In this document: positions 7,602-12,786 of the stretch, piece by piece
How the letters are laid out: every line of letters begins with the position of its first letter
Numbering within the stretch: position 1 is the first letter of the stretch
Source of the DNA: Crocinitomicaceae bacterium
Lineage (GTDB): Bacteria; Bacteroidota; Bacteroidia; Flavobacteriales_D; Crocinitomicaceae
NCBI GenBank assembly: GCA_013215515.1
Contig: JABSPC010000676.1
Span: forward strand, 1 to 12,786
Length of the DNA: 12,786 nucleotides
Direction: 5' to 3'
The notes under the pieces: generated by a model
Database searches by the model: none
What the model was told of the DNA's origin: nothing
What the model saw: only the letters and a program-made list of their open reading frames with translations
Made by a program: the position numbers and the translations under genes

Positions 7602-7852
7602 AATTCGTGCAGTTTTAATACAAACTAATATACCATTATATTTCACAGTGATTCTATGTCTTTGCTCAGTTCAACATCAATAAGAATCACTTAATCAACC
7701 TCCAACAACCGTTCAATAAACCTCAGCCGCACTTTAGGTTATTTTTTCCCATTGAATGCTTATTCACTCTATATTAGTACTGTCTTCTAACCTCAATAAT
7801 ACATTTAATATGAAAACAATTTTACTTTCTCCCCCCCAGTTAATCTGGATTT
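7602..7852. other. Intergenic region between the regulator and hydrolase genes
   Basis: The 251 bases hold a 9-base inverted repeat (7647-7691), a weak rightward hairpin AACCT/AGGTT followed by ATTTTTT (7719-7747), a -7-like TACATTTA (7800-7807, plus strand), a 20-codon open frame starting at ATG 7810 and a run of seven C (7831-7837). No conserved protein was recognised. The leftward promoter of the regulator-kinase pair must lie here. Confidence 0.5.
7647..7691. repeat. 9-base inverted repeat upstream of the regulator gene
   Basis: AGTGATTCT (7647-7655) and AGAATCACT (7683-7691) are perfect reverse complements, 27 bases apart, centred about 68 bases before the regulator ATG. This could be an operator. 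LytTR proteins usually bind direct repeats, so autoregulation by this regulator is not shown. Confidence 0.5.
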
Positions 7853-8644
7853 TCAATGATAACGGAAACTAACAATTTCCGTTTTTTTTGCTACAAACTT
7901 TTCGATTGCTTCTTTAACAGCACTTGAAGACTCAATATGTGCCATGTGACCACAATCCAACTTGATTACGCTCACCTCGGCGCCTTTAACACGTTCTTCC
8001 ATAATATCGCATTGAACTATCGAATCATGCTTTCCTTGAATAATTAAAACTGAGTCGGCATTTTCTTTAATTAAAGAGGTACTATCAACCCTTTTGCTCA
8101 TTGCTAGAGACGATAGCGCGATTGTTTCTGAACTTATTAAACTTGCTTCCTCAATTAATTCATCAACTTCGAAAGATCGTTTGTCTGGATTCATGAATAG
8201 ATTGGGAATTGCCGTTTGAACAAAGGTCTCTTTTTTAGTCTGAACCAATTCAGCCACCCTACGCCGATCCATTTTCTTGTCTTTGCCATCCTCCCAAAAA
8301 TTTGAATTGAGTAACACCACATTATCACAGTGACTATTCAACTTTTTAAGTTCTAGGGCAACATAACCTCCCATAGAATGTCCGACAACATCGTAAGACT
8401 CAATTCCCATTTCTCCAACCAATGCCTTTATTGATATTGCAATCGAAGCCATGGACAGCTCTAAGGTCGGATCTAATTCACTGGCCCCATGTCCAGGCAA
8501 GTCAATATAAATGCACTGAATGTTTTTAAAACCCTCAAGGAATTTCCACATTGAAATCGATTCCAAAAAACCGTGTAGAAAAACAACAGGGCGTCCATTT
8601 CCAGACACCCTATAGTTCAATTTATATATGTTTTTATGATCCAC
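7853..8644 (-). CDS. Alpha/beta hydrolase
   Basis: A 263-residue cytosolic serine hydrolase of the alpha/beta fold. Seen in order: the oxyanion strand VVFLHGFLES at 20-29, DLPGHGAS at 48-55, the nucleophile elbow GHSMGG with Ser90 at 88-93, the acid Asp207 in GKHDSIV, and His233 in CGHMAHIE. The cap region about 120-185 is helical. The pattern resembles MenH, BioH and general ester/peptide hydrolases, so substrate and pathway cannot be fixed; no menaquinone or biotin gene is nearby. The start is GTG at 8642-8644, sharing its G with the TAG of the aminopeptidase gene (TAGTG), which suggests translational coupling and one operon. No intrinsic terminator follows on its own strand. Confidence 0.92.
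   Translation of the reverse strand: MDHKNIYKLNYRVSGNGRPVVFLHGFLESISMWKFLEGFKNIQCIYIDLPGHGASELDPTLELSMASIAISIKALVGEMGIESYDVVGHSMGGYVALELKKLNSHCDNVVLLNSNFWEDGKDKKMDRRRVAELVQTKKETFVQTAIPNLFMNPDKRSFEVDELIEEASLISSETIALSSLAMSKRVDSTSLIKENADSVLIIQGKHDSIVQCDIMEERVKGAEVSVIKLDCGHMAHIESSSAVKEAIEKFVAKKTEIVSFRYH
7861..7889 (+). terminator. Strong rightward intrinsic terminator at the 3' end of the hydrolase gene
   Basis: AACGGAAA pairs perfectly with TTTCCGTT over eight base pairs with loop CTAACAA, and a run of eight T begins at 7882. The U-tract is on the plus strand, yet the overlapping gene is on the minus strand, where the last codons of the hydrolase (two Lys, AAA AAA) produce the T-run. Either a short rightward transcript ends here, or the resemblance is a by-product of coding sequence. 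Confidence 0.5.
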
Positions 8645-9936
8645 TAGCGGTTCATAATATCCTCAATCTCATTCGCTTCAATCGGAATTGAACCCATTAA
8701 ATTAAATGGATCTCCTGACGCTTGAACAATTAAATCGTCTTCAAGTCGAATTCCCAACCTTTCCTCTGGAATATAAATTCCTGGTTCACACGTAAACGCC
8801 ATTCCGGCTTTAATTGGCTCGTTCCAAGGACCAACATCATGCGTATCTAAACCAATATAGTGAGACGTTCCGTGCATAAAGTACTTTTTATACGCGGGCC
8901 AATTTGGATCTTGATTCTTAACATCTGTTCCGTCAATCAATTTCAATTTAAGCAATTCAGCTTCCATCAATAAACCAACTTGTTTATGGTAATCTGCCAA
9001 TGTAATTCCTGGACGAAGTAATTTTTGAGCTTCATTTTTAACATGAAGAACTGAATTATAAACTGCCTTTTGACGGTCAGTAAATCTTCCGCCTACAGGA
9101 ATACAACGTGTAAGATCCGATGCATAGTTTGCGTATTCCGCACCAACATCCAATAAAATAACGTCGCCATCTTTGCATTCTCTGTTGTTTTCAATATAAT
9201 GCAACACGCAAGCACTTGCTCCAGATGCAACAATTGGAGTGTATGCAAATCCCTGAGATCTCATTCTCATGAATTCGTGTATCAATTCAGCTTCAATTTC
9301 ATATTCCCAAACACCGGGCTTAATAAAACCAAGCAATCTGTTAATTCCAGACTTCGTAATATCACACGCTTGTTGCATCAAGTCAACTTCGATATCGTGT
9401 TTAATAGAACGAATTTGGTGCATAATTGGAGCACTTCTTCTAACTTGGTGCGCAGGATAAGCCAATTTCACCTGTTTGATAAATCGGTCCTCTCGTGTTT
9501 CAACTGTTGTATCAGCGCGCAAGTGTTCATTTGTATTCAAATAAAGCGACTCAACTTCTGTCATTAGTTGTTTGAAGATTCGATCAAAATCAGTCAACCA
9601 AAAAACGGTTTTAATTCCTGACACTTCAAAAGCTTGATTTTTATCCAATTTAGCACCTTCCCAAACGGCAATATGTTCATTGGTTTCTTTTAGAAAAAGA
9701 ATTTCTCTGTTGTCCGGATTGCTTGCACTTGGGCTAATCAACAAAATGCTTTCTTCTTGATCGACTCCAGTTAAGTGTAAAATATCTCTGTGCTGTTGAA
9801 ACGGCATTGAGCTATCCGCACTAATAGGATAAATATCGTTCGAATTGAAAACCGCCAATGACGATTCTTCCATACTCCTAACGAAGCGTTTTCTATTATG
9901 TATATATAGTTCTTTGTTGATTCTGTCGTATTTCAT
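8644..9936 (-). CDS. pepP: Xaa-Pro aminopeptidase, M24 family
   Basis: A 430-residue cytosolic metallopeptidase that removes the N-terminal residue from peptides with proline in second position. The N-terminal creatinase-like domain covers about 1-165 (MKYDRINKELYIHNRKRF, LHLTGVDQEES), and the pita-bread catalytic domain about 180-425. The five metal ligands are present: D263 and D274 in LLDVGAEYANYASDLTR, H355 in FMHGTSHYIGLD, E384 in CEPGIYIPEE, E399 in GIRLEDD. I placed the start at the ATG 9934-9936 because relatives begin with MKYD; an ATG 20 codons upstream (9996) adds residues without family resemblance. It overlaps the hydrolase start by one base. The protein length agrees with AMP aminopeptidase II (about 430-440 residues). 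Confidence 0.94.
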   Translation of the reverse strand: MKYDRINKELYIHNRKRFVRSMEESSLAVFNSNDIYPISADSSMPFQQHRDILHLTGVDQEESILLISPSASNPDNREILFLKETNEHIAVWEGAKLDKNQAFEVSGIKTVFWLTDFDRIFKQLMTEVESLYLNTNEHLRADTTVETREDRFIKQVKLAYPAHQVRRSAPIMHQIRSIKHDIEVDLMQQACDITKSGINRLLGFIKPGVWEYEIEAELIHEFMRMRSQGFAYTPIVASGASACVLHYIENNRECKDGDVILLDVGAEYANYASDLTRCIPVGGRFTDRQKAVYNSVLHVKNEAQKLLRPGITLADYHKQVGLLMEAELLKLKLIDGTDVKNQDPNWPAYKKYFMHGTSHYIGLDTHDVGPWNEPIKAGMAFTCEPGIYIPEERLGIRLEDDLIVQASGDPFNLMGSIPIEANEIEDIMNR

Positions 9937-10016
9937 GCTATTAAATTTTGTGCGAAGACTATCGGATTGGAAAAATACTGTTTCTAAAGAAAACATGGAA
10001 TAAATCCCATTAGTTT

Positions 10017-10045
10017 TTTACATCGTAAATAGTTTACGTTGTAAG
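10017..10045. promoter_or_regulatory. Two tandem palindromic 13-base elements between divergent genes
   Basis: TTTACATCGTAAA (10017-10029) and TTTACGTTGTAAG (10033-10045) share TTTACRTYGTAAR, begin 16 bases apart and are each dyads (TTTAC-N3-GTAAA and TTAC-N3-GTAA). They lie in the only divergent gap here, 81 bases before the aminopeptidase ATG and 34 before the 10080 ATG. The layout fits paired binding sites of a dimeric regulator; which one is unknown. Confidence 0.5.
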
Positions 10046-10079
10046 CATTAATATTTGTATCGAACAAAAACGCAGAAAG

Positions 10080-10400
10080 ATGATGAAACAAGGAACAGCA
10101 ATAACGATTACAAGTATACTATTTGAATCAAATGACACTCAAGTTTTGATCAAAGGAAACGTATCTCAAGGAGTTATGAAATATGACACAGATCTTATTG
10201 TAACTCACTCTCAATTAAATATCATTTTCAATTCTCTTCAGAAGCAAAATCAGGATATCTCAGTATATGACTACCTGATATCTGAGAAAATGTACGACGG
10301 TGAATTGCTTTACAGTGCAGATTTTTCAGAATTGACTCATAACCAAATCTCATTAATTGATATTGAAGGAACACAACCATTAAGACAAATACGAGCTTAA
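10080..10400 (+). CDS. Conserved-looking hypothetical protein, 106 residues
   Basis: A soluble 106-residue protein with no signal peptide, membrane segment or Cys. I do not recognise the family. Residues about 6-45 alternate as beta strands (AITITSILFES, TQVLIKGNVS, DTDLIVTHSQ), followed by an amphipathic helix (QLNIIFNSLQKQNQDISVYDYL) and further strand-helix elements, ending in LRQIRA; this looks like a compact alpha-beta fold. The start is one of two adjacent ATG codons (10080 or 10083). It is divergent from the aminopeptidase gene, and its 3' end lies only 24 bases before the ECF-like promoter of the next gene. No U-tract terminator follows. Coding quality is supported by clean length and codon use like its neighbours. 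Confidence 0.6.
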   Translation: MMKQGTAITITSILFESNDTQVLIKGNVSQGVMKYDTDLIVTHSQLNIIFNSLQKQNQDISVYDYLISEKMYDGELLYSADFSELTHNQISLIDIEGTQPLRQIRA

Positions 10401-10424
10401 TCAAATATTTCCCTCATTCAAAAA

Positions 10425-10452
10425 GGCAACCTTTCGACGTATTTTTCGTGAT
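10425..10452 (+). promoter_or_regulatory. ECF-sigma-like promoter of the first tandem lipoprotein
   Basis: GGCAAC (10425-10430), 16 bases, then CGTGAT (10447-10452). The AAC-containing -35 and CGT-containing -10 with this spacing are typical of ECF sigma factors. The same block, with the same spacing, stands before the second lipoprotein gene. Transcription would begin near 10459 and leave a leader of about 70 bases that holds a GTAGTA/TACTAC hairpin (10475-10489). ECF recognition is inference. Confidence 0.55.
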
Positions 10453-10531
10453 TCAATTGTAATATTCTACCTTCGTAGTAGTTTACTACTCTACATTGGC
10501 TTCAATTACAAGTCAATTTAATTACAATACT

Positions 10532-11182
10532 ATGAAAAAGAGCGCCGCAATTATATTTGGATTATCTCTATTAATGATCAGTTCATGTAAGGATGACCCC
10601 GTTACTCCTCCGCCAGTTCCAACAGTTGATTTAAATTGTAATTTCTCTGGTGAGATCAACGGTGCGGAATTCGTATTAACCGAAAATGTTCTTGGATACA
10701 CGCATAGCTCTACTAAGGAGCAAATCATTGCTGTCTTCCCTGATTTTTCTACTGCCGCTTATTTTTCTAAAATGTCTTCTCCAACTTTACTTACAGCTGT
10801 TAAAATTGGTTTAGGAAGTATCAGTTGGAATGCAAATACTGCACCCAGCCCAACACTTACAGTTTTTAATGATTTCATGAATACAAACACAAACCCAGTC
10901 TATTCAGATAGCGCAGAAGCGGGATTCGAATTCATATATACGGATGCAAGTGACAGAGAGTGGAGGTCTAGTCAGGCGAGCTTAAATTTCCAAGAAGTTG
11001 AGTTTACTATTACAAATCAAGGTTCCGATGCCTCAGGTGATTACTCATCATTCACTTGTAATTTTGACTGCTATGCATACAGCTTAAACCCAGATAGTTT
11101 GGCAATTCTTCCTATACCCGTTTATCACATCGATTCAATTTCAGCTACGAACGTGGTTTACAGTGGATGGTTCGAGAGGTAG
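10532..11182 (+). CDS. Tandem lipoprotein, copy 1
   Basis: A 216-residue lipoprotein, outer or inner membrane anchored. MKKSAAIIFGLSLLMISSC is a signal peptide with lipobox ISSC and the lipidated Cys at 19; a proline-rich stretch (PVTPPPVP) links to a mature domain with alternating beta strands and Cys at 36, 176 and 180. The start is ATG 10532; an upstream in-frame TTG at 10496 would bury the signal peptide behind 12 extra residues and lies in the leader. The protein is a clear paralogue of the product of 11407-12069: the same landmarks (PTVDLNC, GEINGA, LTENVLGY, IGLGS-SWNAN, FNDFMN, GFEFIYTDAS, FDCYAYSLNPDSLAIL, GWF-R) appear at the same positions. I do not recognise a named family; function is unknown. 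It has its own ECF-like promoter and a likely terminator at 11254-11277. Confidence 0.85.
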   Translation: MKKSAAIIFGLSLLMISSCKDDPVTPPPVPTVDLNCNFSGEINGAEFVLTENVLGYTHSSTKEQIIAVFPDFSTAAYFSKMSSPTLLTAVKIGLGSISWNANTAPSPTLTVFNDFMNTNTNPVYSDSAEAGFEFIYTDASDREWRSSQASLNFQEVEFTITNQGSDASGDYSSFTCNFDCYAYSLNPDSLAILPIPVYHIDSISATNVVYSGWFER

Positions 11183-11196
11183 ATCAAAGTTACTTG

Positions 11197-11248
11197 AGCT
11201 TCTAGCTGCCAATCGAAACAAAGTTTAAACTTTGGATTCAAACGAATC
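11197..11248. repeat. Run of short palindromes after the first lipoprotein gene
   Basis: AGCT-TCT-AGCT (11197-11207), the perfect 16-base palindrome CAAAGTTTAAACTTTG (11219-11234) and GATTC-AAAC-GAATC (11235-11248) stand almost end to end, and the terminator-like dyad at 11254 follows six bases later. In RNA they would form a row of small hairpins in the 3' UTR. Confidence 0.55.
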
Positions 11249-11253
11249 GACAA

Positions 11254-11277
11254 TTGAGATAATCTCAAGTTTATTTG
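11254..11277 (+). terminator. Possible terminator of the first tandem lipoprotein gene
   Basis: TTGAGA-TAA-TCTCAA (the whole 15 bases are a perfect odd palindrome) is followed by GTTTATTTG. The stem is short and the U-tract interrupted, so termination may be partial. It lies 71 bases after the stop and 21 before the next promoter. Confidence 0.45.
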
Positions 11278-11298
11278 CAGGTCCACCCAACCGTCTAA

Positions 11299-11326
11299 GG
11301 CAACCTTTCGTTATTTTTTTCGTAAC
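11299..11326 (+). promoter_or_regulatory. ECF-sigma-like promoter of the second tandem lipoprotein
   Basis: GGCAAC (11299-11304), 16 bases, then CGTAAC (11321-11326): the same elements and spacing as before copy 1. The leader to the ATG at 11407 is also nearly the same length (80 bases after the -10, against 79). A shared AGTCAATTTAAYTAC lies 6-7 bases before both start codons (10511-10525 and 11385-11399). Confidence 0.55.
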
Positions 11327-11406
11327 TTAGATGTAACATTTTGCCCGTCTAAATTGTTTATCTATTTACAGGCAAATAAAGACGAGTCAATTTAACTACT
11401 TATATT

Positions 11407-12069
11407 ATGAAGAAGAGAGGCGCAATTATATTAGGATTAACCGCATTCATGTTCAGTTCATGTATCGAGCACGAGGTTATTCCAGCTCCAATTCCGACAG
11501 TTGATTTGAATTGCCATTTTTATGGTGAAATCAACGGTGCAGCATTAGAATTAACCGAAAATGTACTAGGGTATTATAATATTTCTACGAAAGATCAAAT
11601 AATTTTAGCTCCGCCAGATTTTTCTTCTGCCGTTTATTATTCTAAAATGGGTTCTCCATCAATTATTACATCTGTTGAAATTGGTTTAGGAAGCGTAAGT
11701 TGGAATGCAAATGTTTCTGCAGATCCAACTACCGTTGTTTTCAACGATTTCATGAATAATTATTTAACTCCTCCTATTTCAAATAATGGAGTTGCTGGAT
11801 TTGAATTCATATATACTGATGCTTCCAACAGAGAATGGAAATCGAATCAAATGGCCCCAAGCATAAACGCCCCTAATCCTGATGTTGAATTCATTTCTCA
11901 AACTCAAGACTCAGATGATTCGGGAGATTATTCTTTATTCGTATGTCACTTTGACTGCTACGCGTACAGTTTAAACCCAGACAGTTTAGCAATCCTTCCT
12001 GTACCAGTTGTTCACGTTGATTCTATATTAGTTCAAAACGCTGTTTACCAAGGATGGTTCAAAAGATAA
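11407..12069 (+). CDS. Tandem lipoprotein, copy 2
   Basis: A 220-residue lipoprotein with ATG start, signal peptide MKKRGAIILGLTAFMFSSC and lipidated Cys at 19 (lipobox FSSC). The mature domain aligns without gaps to copy 1 up to about residue 145; then a four-residue insertion (near NAPNPD) follows and the C-terminal block FDCYAYSLNPDSLAILPVPV is nearly identical. Conserved Cys at 36, 180 and 184 match those of copy 1, so one intramolecular disulfide is possible in the periplasm or at the surface. The family is not recognised. Together with its promoter the gene looks like a tandem duplication with a period of about 875 bases. No terminator was seen after it; the next gene begins 29 bases later and may be co-transcribed. 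Confidence 0.85.
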   Translation: MKKRGAIILGLTAFMFSSCIEHEVIPAPIPTVDLNCHFYGEINGAALELTENVLGYYNISTKDQIILAPPDFSSAVYYSKMGSPSIITSVEIGLGSVSWNANVSADPTTVVFNDFMNNYLTPPISNNGVAGFEFIYTDASNREWKSNQMAPSINAPNPDVEFISQTQDSDDSGDYSLFVCHFDCYAYSLNPDSLAILPVPVVHVDSILVQNAVYQGWFKR

Positions 12070-12098
12070 ACCTAAATATATAGCGCTTCAAGCACTAA

Positions 12099-12786
12099 AT
12101 GGGGCAAAGTTTAAAAATAGCCATAGTAGGAGACTATAATTTCACCTACAATTCGCATCACGCTACAAATCTAGCTATCGACCATTCTGCGTACTTTTTA
12201 GATCTCGATATAAATTATTATTGGGTAAAACTGAATGAAGTTGTGAAATACCGACCTCAGCAATTTGATCAATTTGATGCAATTCTCGTCGCCCCTGGCC
12301 CTATTAAGAATCCTTTCTTTCTTCACGGAATAATTAAACAAATCATTGGAAAGAACATTCCCGTTCTAATTACTGGTGAAGGTTACCGGATTTTTATAGA
12401 GGTACTCATTAATATGTACCAATTGAACGGTAAGAGCGAAAAACTTATTTCCGATAACTTAGTTGAAGGTGATCAATTCGAAAAACTTCAAATATCACCT
12501 CATTCAAAAGCTTTTATTCAATTGTATGAAAATTACTCTGATATGGAGTTGACTTCGTCTCGATTCAGCCTTTATCCGCAGTTGATTACATCATTGGAAA
12601 ATGACATTGCAGATATCGAAGCGTATAATAATTTTGAAGACCCAGAAATTATCAGTTTAAAAAACCATAACTTCTTTGTTGGCTGTGGATTCTGCCCTCA
12701 GATCAGTTCGACTAGAGAGATTCCCCACCCTATGATTTACACATTCATTAAAGCCGCAGAAGCCTTTGCACAAGAAAGAGCAGACA
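12099..12786 (+). CDS. CTP-synthase-like glutamine amidotransferase-fold protein, cut by the right edge, nucleophile Cys absent
   Basis: The frame is open from ATG 12099 to the window edge (229 residues), so the stop is outside. The N-terminus SLKIAIVGDYN, then FDAILVAPGPIKNPFF at 59-74, NIPVLITGEGYRIFIEVL at 86-103 and HNFFVGCGFCPQ...PHPMIYTFIKAA near 190-220 follow the layout of the class-I amidotransferase domain at the C-terminus of CTP synthase (PyrG), in the stand-alone version known as CTP synthase C-terminal-region-related protein. In active members the elbow after the fourth strand reads like GTCGGFQ; here it is TGEGYR, so the catalytic Cys is gone, and the usual catalytic His-x-Glu is replaced by CPQ. 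A CxxC (C196, C199) stands near that site. It is probably not a glutaminase; function is unknown. It starts 29 bases after the second lipoprotein gene. Confidence 0.75.
   Translation, partial: MGQSLKIAIVGDYNFTYNSHHATNLAIDHSAYFLDLDINYYWVKLNEVVKYRPQQFDQFDAILVAPGPIKNPFFLHGIIKQIIGKNIPVLITGEGYRIFIEVLINMYQLNGKSEKLISDNLVEGDQFEKLQISPHSKAFIQLYENYSDMELTSSRFSLYPQLITSLENDIADIEAYNNFEDPEIISLKNHNFFVGCGFCPQISSTREIPHPMIYTFIKAAEAFAQERAD

Noticed and set aside
7719..7747. Second rightward terminator (AACCT/AGGTT then ATTTTTT)
   Set aside because: Only five base pairs with a 12-base loop, and no rightward gene ends before it.
7810..7872. 20-codon frame MKTILLSPPQLIWIFNDNGN as a leader peptide for attenuation
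   Set aside because: It sits before a terminator, but no rightward gene lies downstream to be attenuated, and the nearest -7-like element is too close to the ATG to give a leader. Kept only as part of the possible small RNA.
9199..9567. 122-codon rightward frame opposite the aminopeptidase gene
   Set aside because: It is antisense to a well-supported M24 peptidase, is rich in Cys, His, Ser and Asn as expected of a shadow frame, and has no family resemblance.
10496..10531. Upstream TTG start for the first tandem lipoprotein
   Set aside because: It would add 12 residues before MKK and hide the signal peptide; the paralogue begins exactly at the equivalent MKK.

Overview
The window looks like a piece of a low-GC Bacteroidota chromosome, most likely Flavobacteriales (the gene set recalls Crocinitomicaceae or Cryomorphaceae; this is inference from style, not a search). 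The grounds are Bacteroidota-type promoters (TAnnTTTG), almost no Shine-Dalgarno sequences, several small lipoproteins with serine-rich lipoboxes, a ThiL of the Bacteroidota type, and a periplasmic-propeller LytS-type sensor kinase with a LytTR regulator.

Layout. 1-103 is the tail of a rightward gene cut by the left edge. 104-575 has no convincing gene but carries several inverted repeats. 576-761 is a small DUF3606-like protein, followed by thiL (809-1852), both rightward. From 1849 to 9936 everything is leftward: a long helical-repeat protein whose frame is cut by an in-frame TAA (2026-3411, apparent tail 1849-2025), a small acidic lipoprotein with a tandem peptide repeat (3617-3853), a two-component pair (sensor kinase 3891-6824, regulator 6825-7601), and an operon of an alpha/beta hydrolase (7853-8644) and an Xaa-Pro aminopeptidase (8644-9936). 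From 10080 to the right edge genes are rightward again: a 106-residue unknown protein, two tandem paralogous lipoproteins (10532-11182 and 11407-12069), and a truncated glutamine-amidotransferase-fold protein related to the C-terminal domain of CTP synthase (12099 to the edge).

How the genes work together. The regulator and kinase are adjacent (stop directly followed by start), so they should form one signalling unit reading an extracytoplasmic cue. The aminopeptidase and hydrolase overlap by one base and are probably co-transcribed. thiL acts alone in thiamine diphosphate synthesis. The two tandem lipoproteins each have their own copy of a conserved upstream block that fits an ECF-sigma promoter: GGCAAC, a 16-base spacer, then CGTRAY, about 80 bases before each ATG.

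Most interesting points: the in-frame TAA with 58 coding-like codons behind it that end exactly on the thiL stop; the twin ECF-like promoters of the duplicated lipoproteins; a strong plus-strand terminator antisense to the 3' end of the hydrolase gene, with a C7 tract before it; and an amidotransferase-fold protein without its nucleophile cysteine. No tRNA, rRNA, CRISPR array, transposase or phage gene was seen.
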